From: a virus
Length of the DNA: 35,441 nt
Strand: one strand, 5' to 3'
IMG/VR virus record: IMGVR_UViG_3300035666_000092
Location: 1-35,441 of that record
The translations under genes were made by a program, and so were the position numbers. Position 1 is the first letter of the stretch. Every line of letters begins with the position of its first letter. Positions 31,252 through 35,441 of the stretch are shown here, piece by piece. The notes beneath the pieces are model-generated. The model was not told where the DNA came from. It was given only the letters and a program-made list of their open reading frames with translations, and did not search any database.

Positions 31252-31458
31252 GCAGTTGACACGCAAAACGGAGCTTTGCGTCGAAACAAGGCCTTATTGG
31301 CGGGTCGGTTGACGTCGCCAGCCAGCGCCAGCCGCGAAAGCGGTGGGTTTTACACACCGTTGGTCGGGGGTTCGATCCCCTCACCGCCCACCATGGCCGC
31401 CTTGCCTGCCGTGGCGGCGACCCAGGGGCCCGCGGATCGCAGTTGACGCGAAGTTGAC
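31252..31458 (+). promoter_or_regulatory. Candidate integrase arm sites: GTTGAC repeats around attP
   Basis: The hexamer GTTGAC occurs four times in one orientation: 31255-31260, 31308-31313, 31442-31447 and 31453-31458; the first and third copies share the longer GCAGTTGAC. Two flank each side of the attP core. Repeated short sites on both arms of attP are how tyrosine integrases of the lambda type bind, and the inverted repeat at 31261-31281 could bind an excisionase or bending protein. This assignment is by pattern and position only. Confidence 0.45.
31346..31393 (+). other. attP core: 3' half of tRNA-Val(UAC)
   Basis: The sequence folds as the 3' part of a tRNA: anticodon loop TTTACAC with UAC at 31351-31353, variable loop, T arm with GGGGG and CCCTC stems (one G-T pair) around TTCGATC, acceptor strand ACCGCCC, discriminator A and CCA at 31391-31393. 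The 5' half is absent and the two lower anticodon-stem pairs (positions 28-42 and 27-43) are mismatched, which puts the left limit of homology at about 31346. It is therefore an attachment core, not a working tRNA gene, next to the integrase. Integration would restore an intact host tRNA-Val. Confidence 0.85.
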
Positions 31459-31467
31459 AGAAACCGC

Positions 31468-32598
31468 TCACGGCTTGTTCTCTTCTGCTGATTTGGCGGG
31501 TCGGCCCGCCTGGGGGGTTTCGGGCTGATCGGCGGTGTCGTTTGCAGCTGCCAGCGCCGCCGAATAGGCCTCACGGGCCAGCTGCGCCTCGTCGACATAG
31601 ATCGCAGTGAGCGTCTCAACCTCTCGCTCTGACCAGCCGAGCTCCATCGCCAAGGTGCGATTGGGCACGCCCTGCCGCGCGCGGCGTGTCACCGCGTTGT
31701 GCCGCAGCCTGTGCAAGGAGCCCTCAAGGCCCAGGCGCGCAAATTCGCGATCGACCGCCTGGCCCAGACTGTCGGGCTTCCAGGGCCGCCCGTGCGCGTT
31801 GGTCAGCACGGTGGCCGCCCGTCGCGGGATGCGCTGCAGCAGCGCCGCCAGGGCCGGCGTGATGCGCACCATGGCGACCCGCCGCTTGCGCCGCCCCTTG
31901 CTGGTGGGCAGTCGGATGACGCCGGCGGCCTCGTCGATCCATGACCAAGCCAGGCGGCACAGATCCGTGCGCCTAAAGCCCGCCTCATAGGCGACCGCAA
32001 TCGCCCAGCTGACTTCCTCACGCGCACCCTCGATGGCGCGATGCACATCGGCGTCGGCCATCGGCGCGACAACAGCCGCCACATACAGCCCGCCCAGGCC
32101 TGCGGCCGGCGTGCAATCCTTGGGCAGCGCCTTCACCTCTCGGCAGTAGCGCGTGAACGCTTGCAGCGTCGTCACCAGCGCGTCGGCCTCGCGCAGGCTG
32201 CGGGCGGCCGTGTGATCGCGCAGCATGCGGCAGGCCTGCGCGCCAACATCGCGCGCCAGCTGCGCCATTGTCAGCGCACCCAAGGCCGCCTCGATCGCAT
32301 CAAGATGGCGGTGGTAGGTTTTGCGGGTGGCCGGCGCCAAGATCGCCCACTCGGGCGACATGCGCCAGCGGCGGCACAGGGCGGCGACACTGCCGGCCGG
32401 CGCGCCCGCCCGCGCTTCAGCCCAACCCTTGGCGATGTCAGGCAGCGCCTCAAGCACGGCGCGCTTTGCGTCGGCCTTGGTTGCAAAGGGGCCGGCGTCA
32501 AACAAGCGCGGCGCGCCTGCGCCCCGCCACGCATAGACATACACGCGCCAGCCGCCGGCGCGCAGCACGGGATTGATCCATAAATCACGCAGGACCAA
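31468..32598 (-). CDS. int: Tyrosine-family site-specific integrase
   Basis: Tyrosine recombinase: N-terminal arm/core-binding region with the start LVLRDLWINPVLRAGGWRVY, a helical core-binding domain around residues 90-150, and a catalytic domain with R209 (GFRRTDLCRL), K234 (TSKGRRKR), H296-x-x-R299 (LHRLRH), W322 (LGWSE) in place of the second His, and Tyr334 (IYVDE). The frame is open to 32700, but that would overlap the next gene by 115 bp; I chose the TTG at 32598 (14-bp overlap), so the start is uncertain. It inserts the phage at tRNA-Val through the attP core about 75 bp beyond its 3' end. Low-complexity C-terminal tail. Confidence 0.88.
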   Translation of the reverse strand: MVLRDLWINPVLRAGGWRVYVYAWRGAGAPRLFDAGPFATKADAKRAVLEALPDIAKGWAEARAGAPAGSVAALCRRWRMSPEWAILAPATRKTYHRHLDAIEAALGALTMAQLARDVGAQACRMLRDHTAARSLREADALVTTLQAFTRYCREVKALPKDCTPAAGLGGLYVAAVVAPMADADVHRAIEGAREEVSWAIAVAYEAGFRRTDLCRLAWSWIDEAAGVIRLPTSKGRRKRRVAMVRITPALAALLQRIPRRAATVLTNAHGRPWKPDSLGQAVDREFARLGLEGSLHRLRHNAVTRRARQGVPNRTLAMELGWSEREVETLTAIYVDEAQLAREAYSAALAAANDTADQPETPQAGRPAKSAEENKP

Positions 32599-32860
32599 GC
32601 CGCTTGCGAATGTCCTCGATCGCCGCTTGGTCGGCAAGGTGGTCGGCAAGCGAGGAGAGTATGGCGGCGGCGGTCGGGTCATGGCGCTGTGCCTTTTCAA
32701 GCTCTATGGTGGCGCGAGGTAGGCCAAGCATAGCGCGCTCAACGCGGACACGCACGCCGTCGACCTCAAGTTCGATCGCGACCAGGCCGAGATCGGCAGC
32801 CGAGCGCGCCGCCTCTGTAACCAAGCGGCGCAACTTGGCGGGGGACGGCGGCGCCGTCAT
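32585..32860 (-). CDS. Small integrase-linked protein, 91 aa
   Basis: Lies just upstream of the integrase on the same strand and overlaps its start. The product has a helical N-terminus (LRRLVTEAARSAADLGLVAI) leading to a strand ELEVDGVRVRVE, a pattern recalled from small proteins next to integrases in alphaproteobacterial prophages. An excisionase or integrase regulator is possible but unproven. ATG overlaps the stop of the upstream 43-residue gene (ATGA). Confidence 0.6.
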   Translation of the reverse strand: MTAPPSPAKLRRLVTEAARSAADLGLVAIELEVDGVRVRVERAMLGLPRATIELEKAQRHDPTAAAILSSLADHLADQAAIEDIRKRLGPA

Positions 32861-32988
32861 GGCCCGCCCAACAGCGTTGTGAAAAAGGCCGCCCAGCCGC
32901 CAACCACGAACACAGCGAGGGCGGTATAAATCACAATCCGCGTCCAGCTGATTGTTAGGCCTTCAAGGGCGGAGCGGTGGCGGCGCAT
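32857..32988 (-). CDS. Very small single-TM membrane protein, 43 aa
   Basis: The minus-strand ATG at 32988 opens a 43-codon frame whose TGA overlaps the next gene's ATG (ATGA at 32857-32860). Product MRRHRSALEGLTISWTRIVI then YTALAVFVVGGWAAFFTTLL: a basic N-terminus and one membrane helix. Only a weak ribosome site is visible. Coupling to the integrase-linked gene supports it; function unknown. Confidence 0.5.
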   Translation of the reverse strand: MRRHRSALEGLTISWTRIVIYTALAVFVVGGWAAFFTTLLGGP

Positions 32989-33001
32989 CTGAGAAGGACC
33001 T

Positions 33002-33034
33002 CAAAAAGCGCCCCGCCCGTTTTGCAGGCGGGGC
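33002..33034 (-). terminator. Rho-independent terminator (minus strand)
   Basis: A perfect 8-bp stem, GCCCCGCC at 33010-33017 and GGCGGGGC at 33027-33034 with a 9-base loop, is followed on the minus strand by a run of five T (A5 at 33003-33007). It lies just after the stop of the minus-strand gene ending at 33051 and before the small genes leading to integrase, so it would end or reduce read-through from the repressor side. Confidence 0.85.
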
Positions 33035-33050
33035 AAGTTTGGGGAAAAGC

Positions 33051-33803
33051 TTAGCCGCAGCCGTAGCCGTCGGCGCTCACGACAGGCGCAGCGGCGATCG
33101 AGGCGCTGGCGCGCCTGCTGGCGGCCAGGAGTTCACACACGCCCTCAACGACGACGACGTCCACGACGGGCTCGATCGTGCAGGTGGCAATCTTGTCGGG
33201 GTGCAGACCAGCCACCGCCACGCCAGACAGGCTCACGCCCTCAGCCGCCCACCAGCGCCACATGCGGCGCGCGTGCTCGAGGCGCACGCTGTTGTCGCTC
33301 TTGGAGGCCAGGACACCCCACCAGCAGCCGCCCCAATTAGAGCGCGCGATCACCCGCTTGCCGAGCAGCGGGTGGTGCGGCGTGTTTTGGGTTAAAAGAT
33401 CGTTCAGACGTACACGGGCCTCATCCGACGGTCTGCCGGCAAGCGCCAATTCGTCGCTGTCAAGCGACGATCCGGCGTCGCTGTTCGGGTTAGTCATCAT
33501 CACGTTAAACCGCGAATCTAAGTTGGCGGCGATGGTGCCCAGCGCGCCCAAGGTGGTCGCCTCACTAGCAATGTCCGGGGCAGGGATCGGGGCCGGCGGC
33601 GTTTCAGCGGCGAGCCAGTCTTCCTGCCTAGCAATGTCCGGGGCAGGGATCGGGGCCGGCGGCGTTTCAGCGGCGAGCCAGTCTTCCTGCCTAGCAATGT
33701 CCGGGGCAGGGATCGGGGCCGGCGGCGTTTCAGCGGCGAGCCCCAGGCCCTGATACGGGGTCTGGCCAGAGTGGATTTCGTTCTCGTTAGGAATAGGGTG
33801 CAT
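33051..33803 (-). CDS. Repeat-bearing lysogeny-region protein with DUF6948-like C-terminus, 250 aa
   Basis: The ATG at 33803 has a GGAG ribosome site six bases upstream; upstream in-frame ATGs exist without one. Residues ~20-82 are a Pro-rich repeat of 21 residues (AAETPPAPIPAPDIARQEDW) in nearly three copies. The C-terminal ~120 residues (GKRVIARSNWGGCWWGVLAS, RRMWRWWAAEGVSLSGVAVA) resemble DUF6948-type phage proteins, which often end in a Gly/Tyr-rich GYG tail, here DGYGCG. Function of that family is unknown. It is downstream of the repressor gene on the same strand, with operator-like sites just before it, so it may be expressed from the prophage. Confidence 0.65.
   Translation of the reverse strand: MHPIPNENEIHSGQTPYQGLGLAAETPPAPIPAPDIARQEDWLAAETPPAPIPAPDIARQEDWLAAETPPAPIPAPDIASEATTLGALGTIAANLDSRFNVMMTNPNSDAGSSLDSDELALAGRPSDEARVRLNDLLTQNTPHHPLLGKRVIARSNWGGCWWGVLASKSDNSVRLEHARRMWRWWAAEGVSLSGVAVAGLHPDKIATCTIEPVVDVVVVEGVCELLAASRRASASIAAAPVVSADGYGCG
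33565..33742 (-). repeat. 63-bp tandem repeat (2.8 copies)
   Basis: Two exact 63-bp units (33565-33627, 33628-33690) and a third truncated unit to 33742. The unit is 21 codons, in frame, encoding the Pro-rich repeat of the protein at 33051-33803. Being exact copies, they look recently expanded and are prone to copy-number change. Confidence 0.95.
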
Positions 33804-33842
33804 GGTTTTCTCCATCGTCGCGAAGCACCGACGCGCCCTATG

Positions 33843-33887
33843 TTCTGCAAAAGCGAACATTCTGCAAGTGATTTCGTAATTACAGAA
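33843..33887. promoter_or_regulatory. Imperfect operator-like sites upstream of the repeat-bearing gene
   Basis: TTCTG occurs at 33843-33847 and 33860-33864 (both within TTCTGCAA), and CAGAA at 33883-33887. With the 5-base spacing of the main operators, TTCTG-N5-GCGAA (33843-33857) and TTCGT-N5-CAGAA (33873-33887) are imperfect palindromes of the same kind. They lie just upstream of the gene at 33051-33803, so the repressor may also act there. Confidence 0.4.
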
Positions 33888-33940
33888 ATTGATTTTTCCC
33901 GATCGGTTGGTGGGCTGCTAAAAGCGGTGTGGGCGCGGCC

Positions 33941-34360
33941 CTAGCCGGTCTTGCGCTTTAGGCGCAGGCGCTTGGGCTTGTCGCCGGCGATTGTCGCGGC
34001 TTCCCGCGTCCCGGCTTCCCGCGCTCGCGCTGTTTTTGCAGCCTTAGCCGAGACCTTGGGGGCCAGCGCTTCGATTACCGCCTGGGCGCGGGGCAGGTCC
34101 TCCACGGGGATGCGCCGCACGGTATCGAAGATTGAGCCCCAAAAATCCGGGGCGGTGGGATCCCGCATTAGCAGGTCGGCCGGTTCGCAGTTCAAGGCGT
34201 CCGCCAGGCGCTCCAGCAGGTCCTGATTGTAGCGGGCGCGACCGCTCTCCAGCTCACTGATGCGGCTGACGGCTATGTCAATGCGATCCGCAAGGCGCGC
34301 CTGCGTGAGTCCGCGGTATTTACGCCATTCATACAAAAACCACTGTCGGCGTGTGCGCAT
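33941..34360 (-). CDS. XRE-family repressor (CI-like), 139 aa
   Basis: N-terminal helix-turn-helix of the XRE/Cro-CI type: WRKYRGLTQARLADRIDIAV then SRISELESGRARYNQDLLER and LADALNCEPADLLM, spanning residues ~13-65. The C-terminal part is a helical region and a very basic tail (KPKRLRLKRKTG). There is no LexA/CI-type cleavage and protease domain, so this is a short repressor, unlike lambda CI, and induction would not be through RecA-stimulated self-cleavage. It faces the Cro-like gene across two palindromic operators, as expected for the lysogeny repressor. Confidence 0.8.
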   Translation of the reverse strand: MRTRRQWFLYEWRKYRGLTQARLADRIDIAVSRISELESGRARYNQDLLERLADALNCEPADLLMRDPTAPDFWGSIFDTVRRIPVEDLPRAQAVIEALAPKVSAKAAKTARAREAGTREAATIAGDKPKRLRLKRKTG

Positions 34361-34454
34361 TTTGAGGTTCTGCTTGACAGAACGCCCCCCGCGCCATCCA
34401 CAATAACAGAAAATTGCTCTTGACCAACATTCTGAAAATCAGAACTTATGGCGC
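34361..34454. promoter_or_regulatory. Divergent promoter/operator region of the immunity switch
   Basis: Two palindromes share the form TTCTG-N5-CAGAA: 34368-34382 (arms extend one base to GTTCTG and CAGAAC, 34367-34383) and 34430-34444. For the rightward (Cro) side a consensus TTGACA lies at 34374-34379, overlapping the first operator, with a CACAAT -10-like hexamer at 34399-34404 (19-base spacer, long). For the leftward (repressor) side TTGGTC (34422-34427 reverse) and TATTGT (34400-34405 reverse) are 16 apart. The two -10 regions overlap, so the promoters would compete. The region is markedly AT-rich compared with the rest. Confidence 0.65.
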
Positions 34455-34772
34455 ATGACTTCGCCACCCGACTGCACCGTCCCAGCCGCCGAGCCCGCCG
34501 CGCCGCCGCGACGGGCGCCCCGCAAGCGTCGACTGCTGCCCAAGCGCCGCGCGCTGACAGCCTGGCGCGAAAAGCTGGGCTTTAGCCAGGCGCATGTGGC
34601 GCGGCTGCTCGAGGTCAGCCGGGCGCGGGTGTGTGAGATTGAGAGCGGCCATGGCTGCTCGCTGCGGCTGGCTGTGAAGATCGAGGCGCTGACCAAGGGT
34701 GCCGTGCGCGCCGCCGACCTGGTGCGCGTGGCCCCAGCGCCGAAGCGCCGCCGCGCGGGGGGCGCGCCATGA
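34455..34772 (+). CDS. Cro-like helix-turn-helix protein, 105 aa
   Basis: After a basic, Pro/Ala-rich N-terminus (about 1-40) the HTH is clear: LTAWREKLGFSQAHVARLLE followed by VSRARVCEIESGHGCSLRLA and VKIEALTKGAVRAADLV, like Cro/YdaS-type antirepressor or early regulators. The basic end (PAPKRRRAGGAP) may also touch DNA. It is divergent from the repressor and stands first in the rightward early operon, so it most likely switches off the repressor and starts lytic growth. Its stop overlaps the next ATG (ATGA). A decayed partial copy lies at 35240-35372. Confidence 0.75.
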   Translation: MTSPPDCTVPAAEPAAPPRRAPRKRRLLPKRRALTAWREKLGFSQAHVARLLEVSRARVCEIESGHGCSLRLAVKIEALTKGAVRAADLVRVAPAPKRRRAGGAP

Positions 34773-34906
34773 GCCTGCGACTGTCGAGTGTGCAGATGGC
34801 GCAGCTGGGGCGGCTGTACCGCGCCGCGCAGACGGCGACATGCCAAGCAATGCGCGACTGGATGGCGTTGATGCCGCCGCGCGCAGCGCTGAAAGGCGGT
34901 GAGTGA
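34769..34906 (+). CDS. Hybrid copy of the orf75 start, 45 aa
   Basis: The first 24 codons are identical to the gene at 57-284 (through the T of QTAT); after 34839 the sequence is unrelated and the frame ends after 45 codons (CQAMRDWMALMPPRAALKGG then E). It starts in an ATGA overlap with the Cro-like gene and its stop overlaps the next ATG (TGATG), so it is probably translated but is a truncated or chimeric version of orf75. Function unknown. Confidence 0.5.
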   Translation: MSLRLSSVQMAQLGRLYRAAQTATCQAMRDWMALMPPRAALKGGE

Positions 34907-35226
34907 TGGCAAGCGAATGGACCCCCGAGCGGATCGCGGCGACGATCAATCGCGCGCAGAGCCTTGTAGAGCGCGGCTACCTCCCGTGCGGATCTGATGT
35001 GCTTGCGCTTTGCGACGCGGCCCGCATCGGCCTCGCCGTGGTGGACCCCACCGACGCGGACGTGGAGCGGGTGGCTAAAGCGCTTGCGTGGCGTGAATGG
35101 CAGCGATGGCGGCCCGACCCCCTCGCGTGGGAAAGCCGCGATCCGGCTACACTTCGATACTGGCGCGACAACGCCCGCGCCGCAATTGCGGCTTTGGGCG
35201 GAGATAGAGCGAATGGAGATGAGTGA
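34906..35226 (+). CDS. Early protein of unknown function, 106 aa
   Basis: Starts in a TGATG overlap with the hybrid orf75 copy. The C-terminal half contains DADVERVAKALAWREWQRWR and the ending RYWRDNARAAIAAL, a pattern seen in small phage proteins (a V-E-R-V-A-x-A-L helix and an A-R-A-A-I-A-A-L end). N-terminal EWTPERIAATINRAQSLVER is helical. It sits between two copies of the repeated segment, so it may have arrived with the duplication. Function unknown. Confidence 0.65.
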   Translation: MASEWTPERIAATINRAQSLVERGYLPCGSDVLALCDAARIGLAVVDPTDADVERVAKALAWREWQRWRPDPLAWESRDPATLRYWRDNARAAIAALGGDRANGDE

Positions 35227-35239
35227 TGACACAAGCAAT

Positions 35240-35372
35240 TGGCGCGGCTGCTCGAGGTCAGCCGGGCGCGGGTGTGTGAAGATCGAGGCGCTGACCAAGG
35301 GTGCCGTGCGCGCCGCCGACCTGGTGCGCGTGGCCCCAGCGCCGAAGCGCCGCCGCGCGGGGGGCGCGCCAT
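35240..35372 (+). pseudogene. Decayed partial copy of the Cro-like gene
   Basis: 35240-35279 equals 34597-34636 and 35280 onward equals 34678-34839: the copy lacks 41 bp (34637-34677) that lie between two TGTGA direct repeats, one of which remains. The loss shifts the frame after VCE, so the helix-turn-helix is broken and the first ~47 codons of the parent are absent. A short frame (17 codons, starting at the ATG at 35226) reads through part of it and ends at 35279. Confidence 0.8.
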
Positions 35373-35441
35373 GAGCCTGCGACTGTCGAGTGTGCAGATG
35401 GCGCAGCTGGGGCGGCTGTACCGCGCCGCGCAGACGGCGAC
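35315..35441. repeat. Terminal direct repeat, right copy
   Basis: Identical to 1-127 and to 34713-34839. Together with 35275-35314 the match to the internal copy is 167 bp long (34673-34839). Joining it to position 128 closes the circle. Confidence 0.9.
35371..35441 (+). CDS. Start of orf75 (continues at position 128 after circularisation)
   Basis: Same 71 bases as 57-127: the ATG and first codons of the 75-residue gene. In the circular genome this is the same gene as the one annotated at 57-284, here cut by the window end. Confidence 0.85.
   Translation, partial: MSLRLSSVQMAQLGRLYRAAQTA

Larger units (their letters stand above)
31204..31467 (+). other. attP region, 264 bp without a gene
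   Basis: Space between the Hsp70 gene and the converging integrase gene. It holds the tRNA-like attP core (31346-31393), four GTTGAC hexamers, and a 7-bp inverted repeat ACGCAAA/TTTGCGT at 31261-31281 with a 7-base spacer. I see no rho-independent terminator for the plus-strand operon here (no T run after a stem). Open frames through it are shadows of the tRNA-like sequence. Confidence 0.7.

Noticed and set aside
31318-31393. A complete tRNA gene
   Set aside because: Only the 3' half folds; no matching 5' acceptor strand (GGGCGGT) or D arm stands at the right distance, and two anticodon-stem pairs are mismatched.
31193-31471. Minus-strand frame with RGSNPRPT-type sequence
   Set aside because: This is the well-known false translation of a tRNA 3' end; the DNA is the attP core.
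33051-33803. HPDK sequence as a DnaJ (J-domain) partner for the Hsp70
   Set aside because: It lies in a beta-type DUF6948-like domain without the surrounding J-domain helices, so it is a chance match.

Overview
This window reads as the complete genome of a temperate, short-tailed (podovirus-type) phage of a GC-rich host, most likely an alphaproteobacterium. The first 127 bases are repeated exactly as the last 127, which fits a circular genome opened at an arbitrary point by a k=127 assembler (unique length 35,314 bp). The host guess rests on the codon and GC character, on a small spike-base protein of the Rhodobacter gene-transfer-agent type, and on an attP core that matches the 3' half of a tRNA-Val(UAC) with the anticodon loop usual in alphaproteobacteria.

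Layout. (1) 57-3193, plus strand: early genes, nearly all joined by ATGA/GTGA/TGATG overlaps. They include a helix-turn-helix replication initiator with iteron-like palindromes inside its coding region (candidate origin, lambda-O style), a second replication-type protein and a DUF1064 nuclease-like protein. (2) 3293-5000: a membrane-anchored protein, a tail-fibre-like protein and an Ig-like domain protein, sitting unusually before the terminase. (3) 5011-25683: virion module: small and large terminase, portal, scaffold-like protein, SU10-type major capsid protein, adaptor, connector and tail proteins, a run of very large internal (ejection) proteins, small membrane proteins, the spike-base protein and a second tail fibre. 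There is no tape measure, tube or sheath gene. (4) 25696-31203: small genes, then an outlying block: an inner-membrane spanin with extra N-terminal membrane segments, an overlapping lipoprotein outer spanin, a coiled-coil membrane protein, a four-segment membrane protein, and a DnaK-type Hsp70 that lacks the helical lid. (5) 31204-31467: attP region. (6) 31468-34360, minus strand: tyrosine integrase, two small genes, a repeat-bearing accessory protein and the XRE-type repressor. (7) 34361-35441: divergent operator/promoter region, Cro-like gene, and a partly decayed duplication of the Cro/orf75 segment around a 106-codon gene.

How it fits together. The repressor and the Cro-like protein face each other across two matching 15-bp palindromes (TTCTG-N5-CAGAA), a classic immunity switch. 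Integrase and attP give lysogeny in a tRNA gene. The early operon runs out from the switch through the window ends into replication, and one long plus-strand run carries virion assembly and lysis genes. The most unusual element is the phage-borne, lid-less Hsp70, translationally coupled to a membrane protein and placed just after the spanins. No endolysin could be recognised. All assignments come from reading the sequence; no database search was possible.
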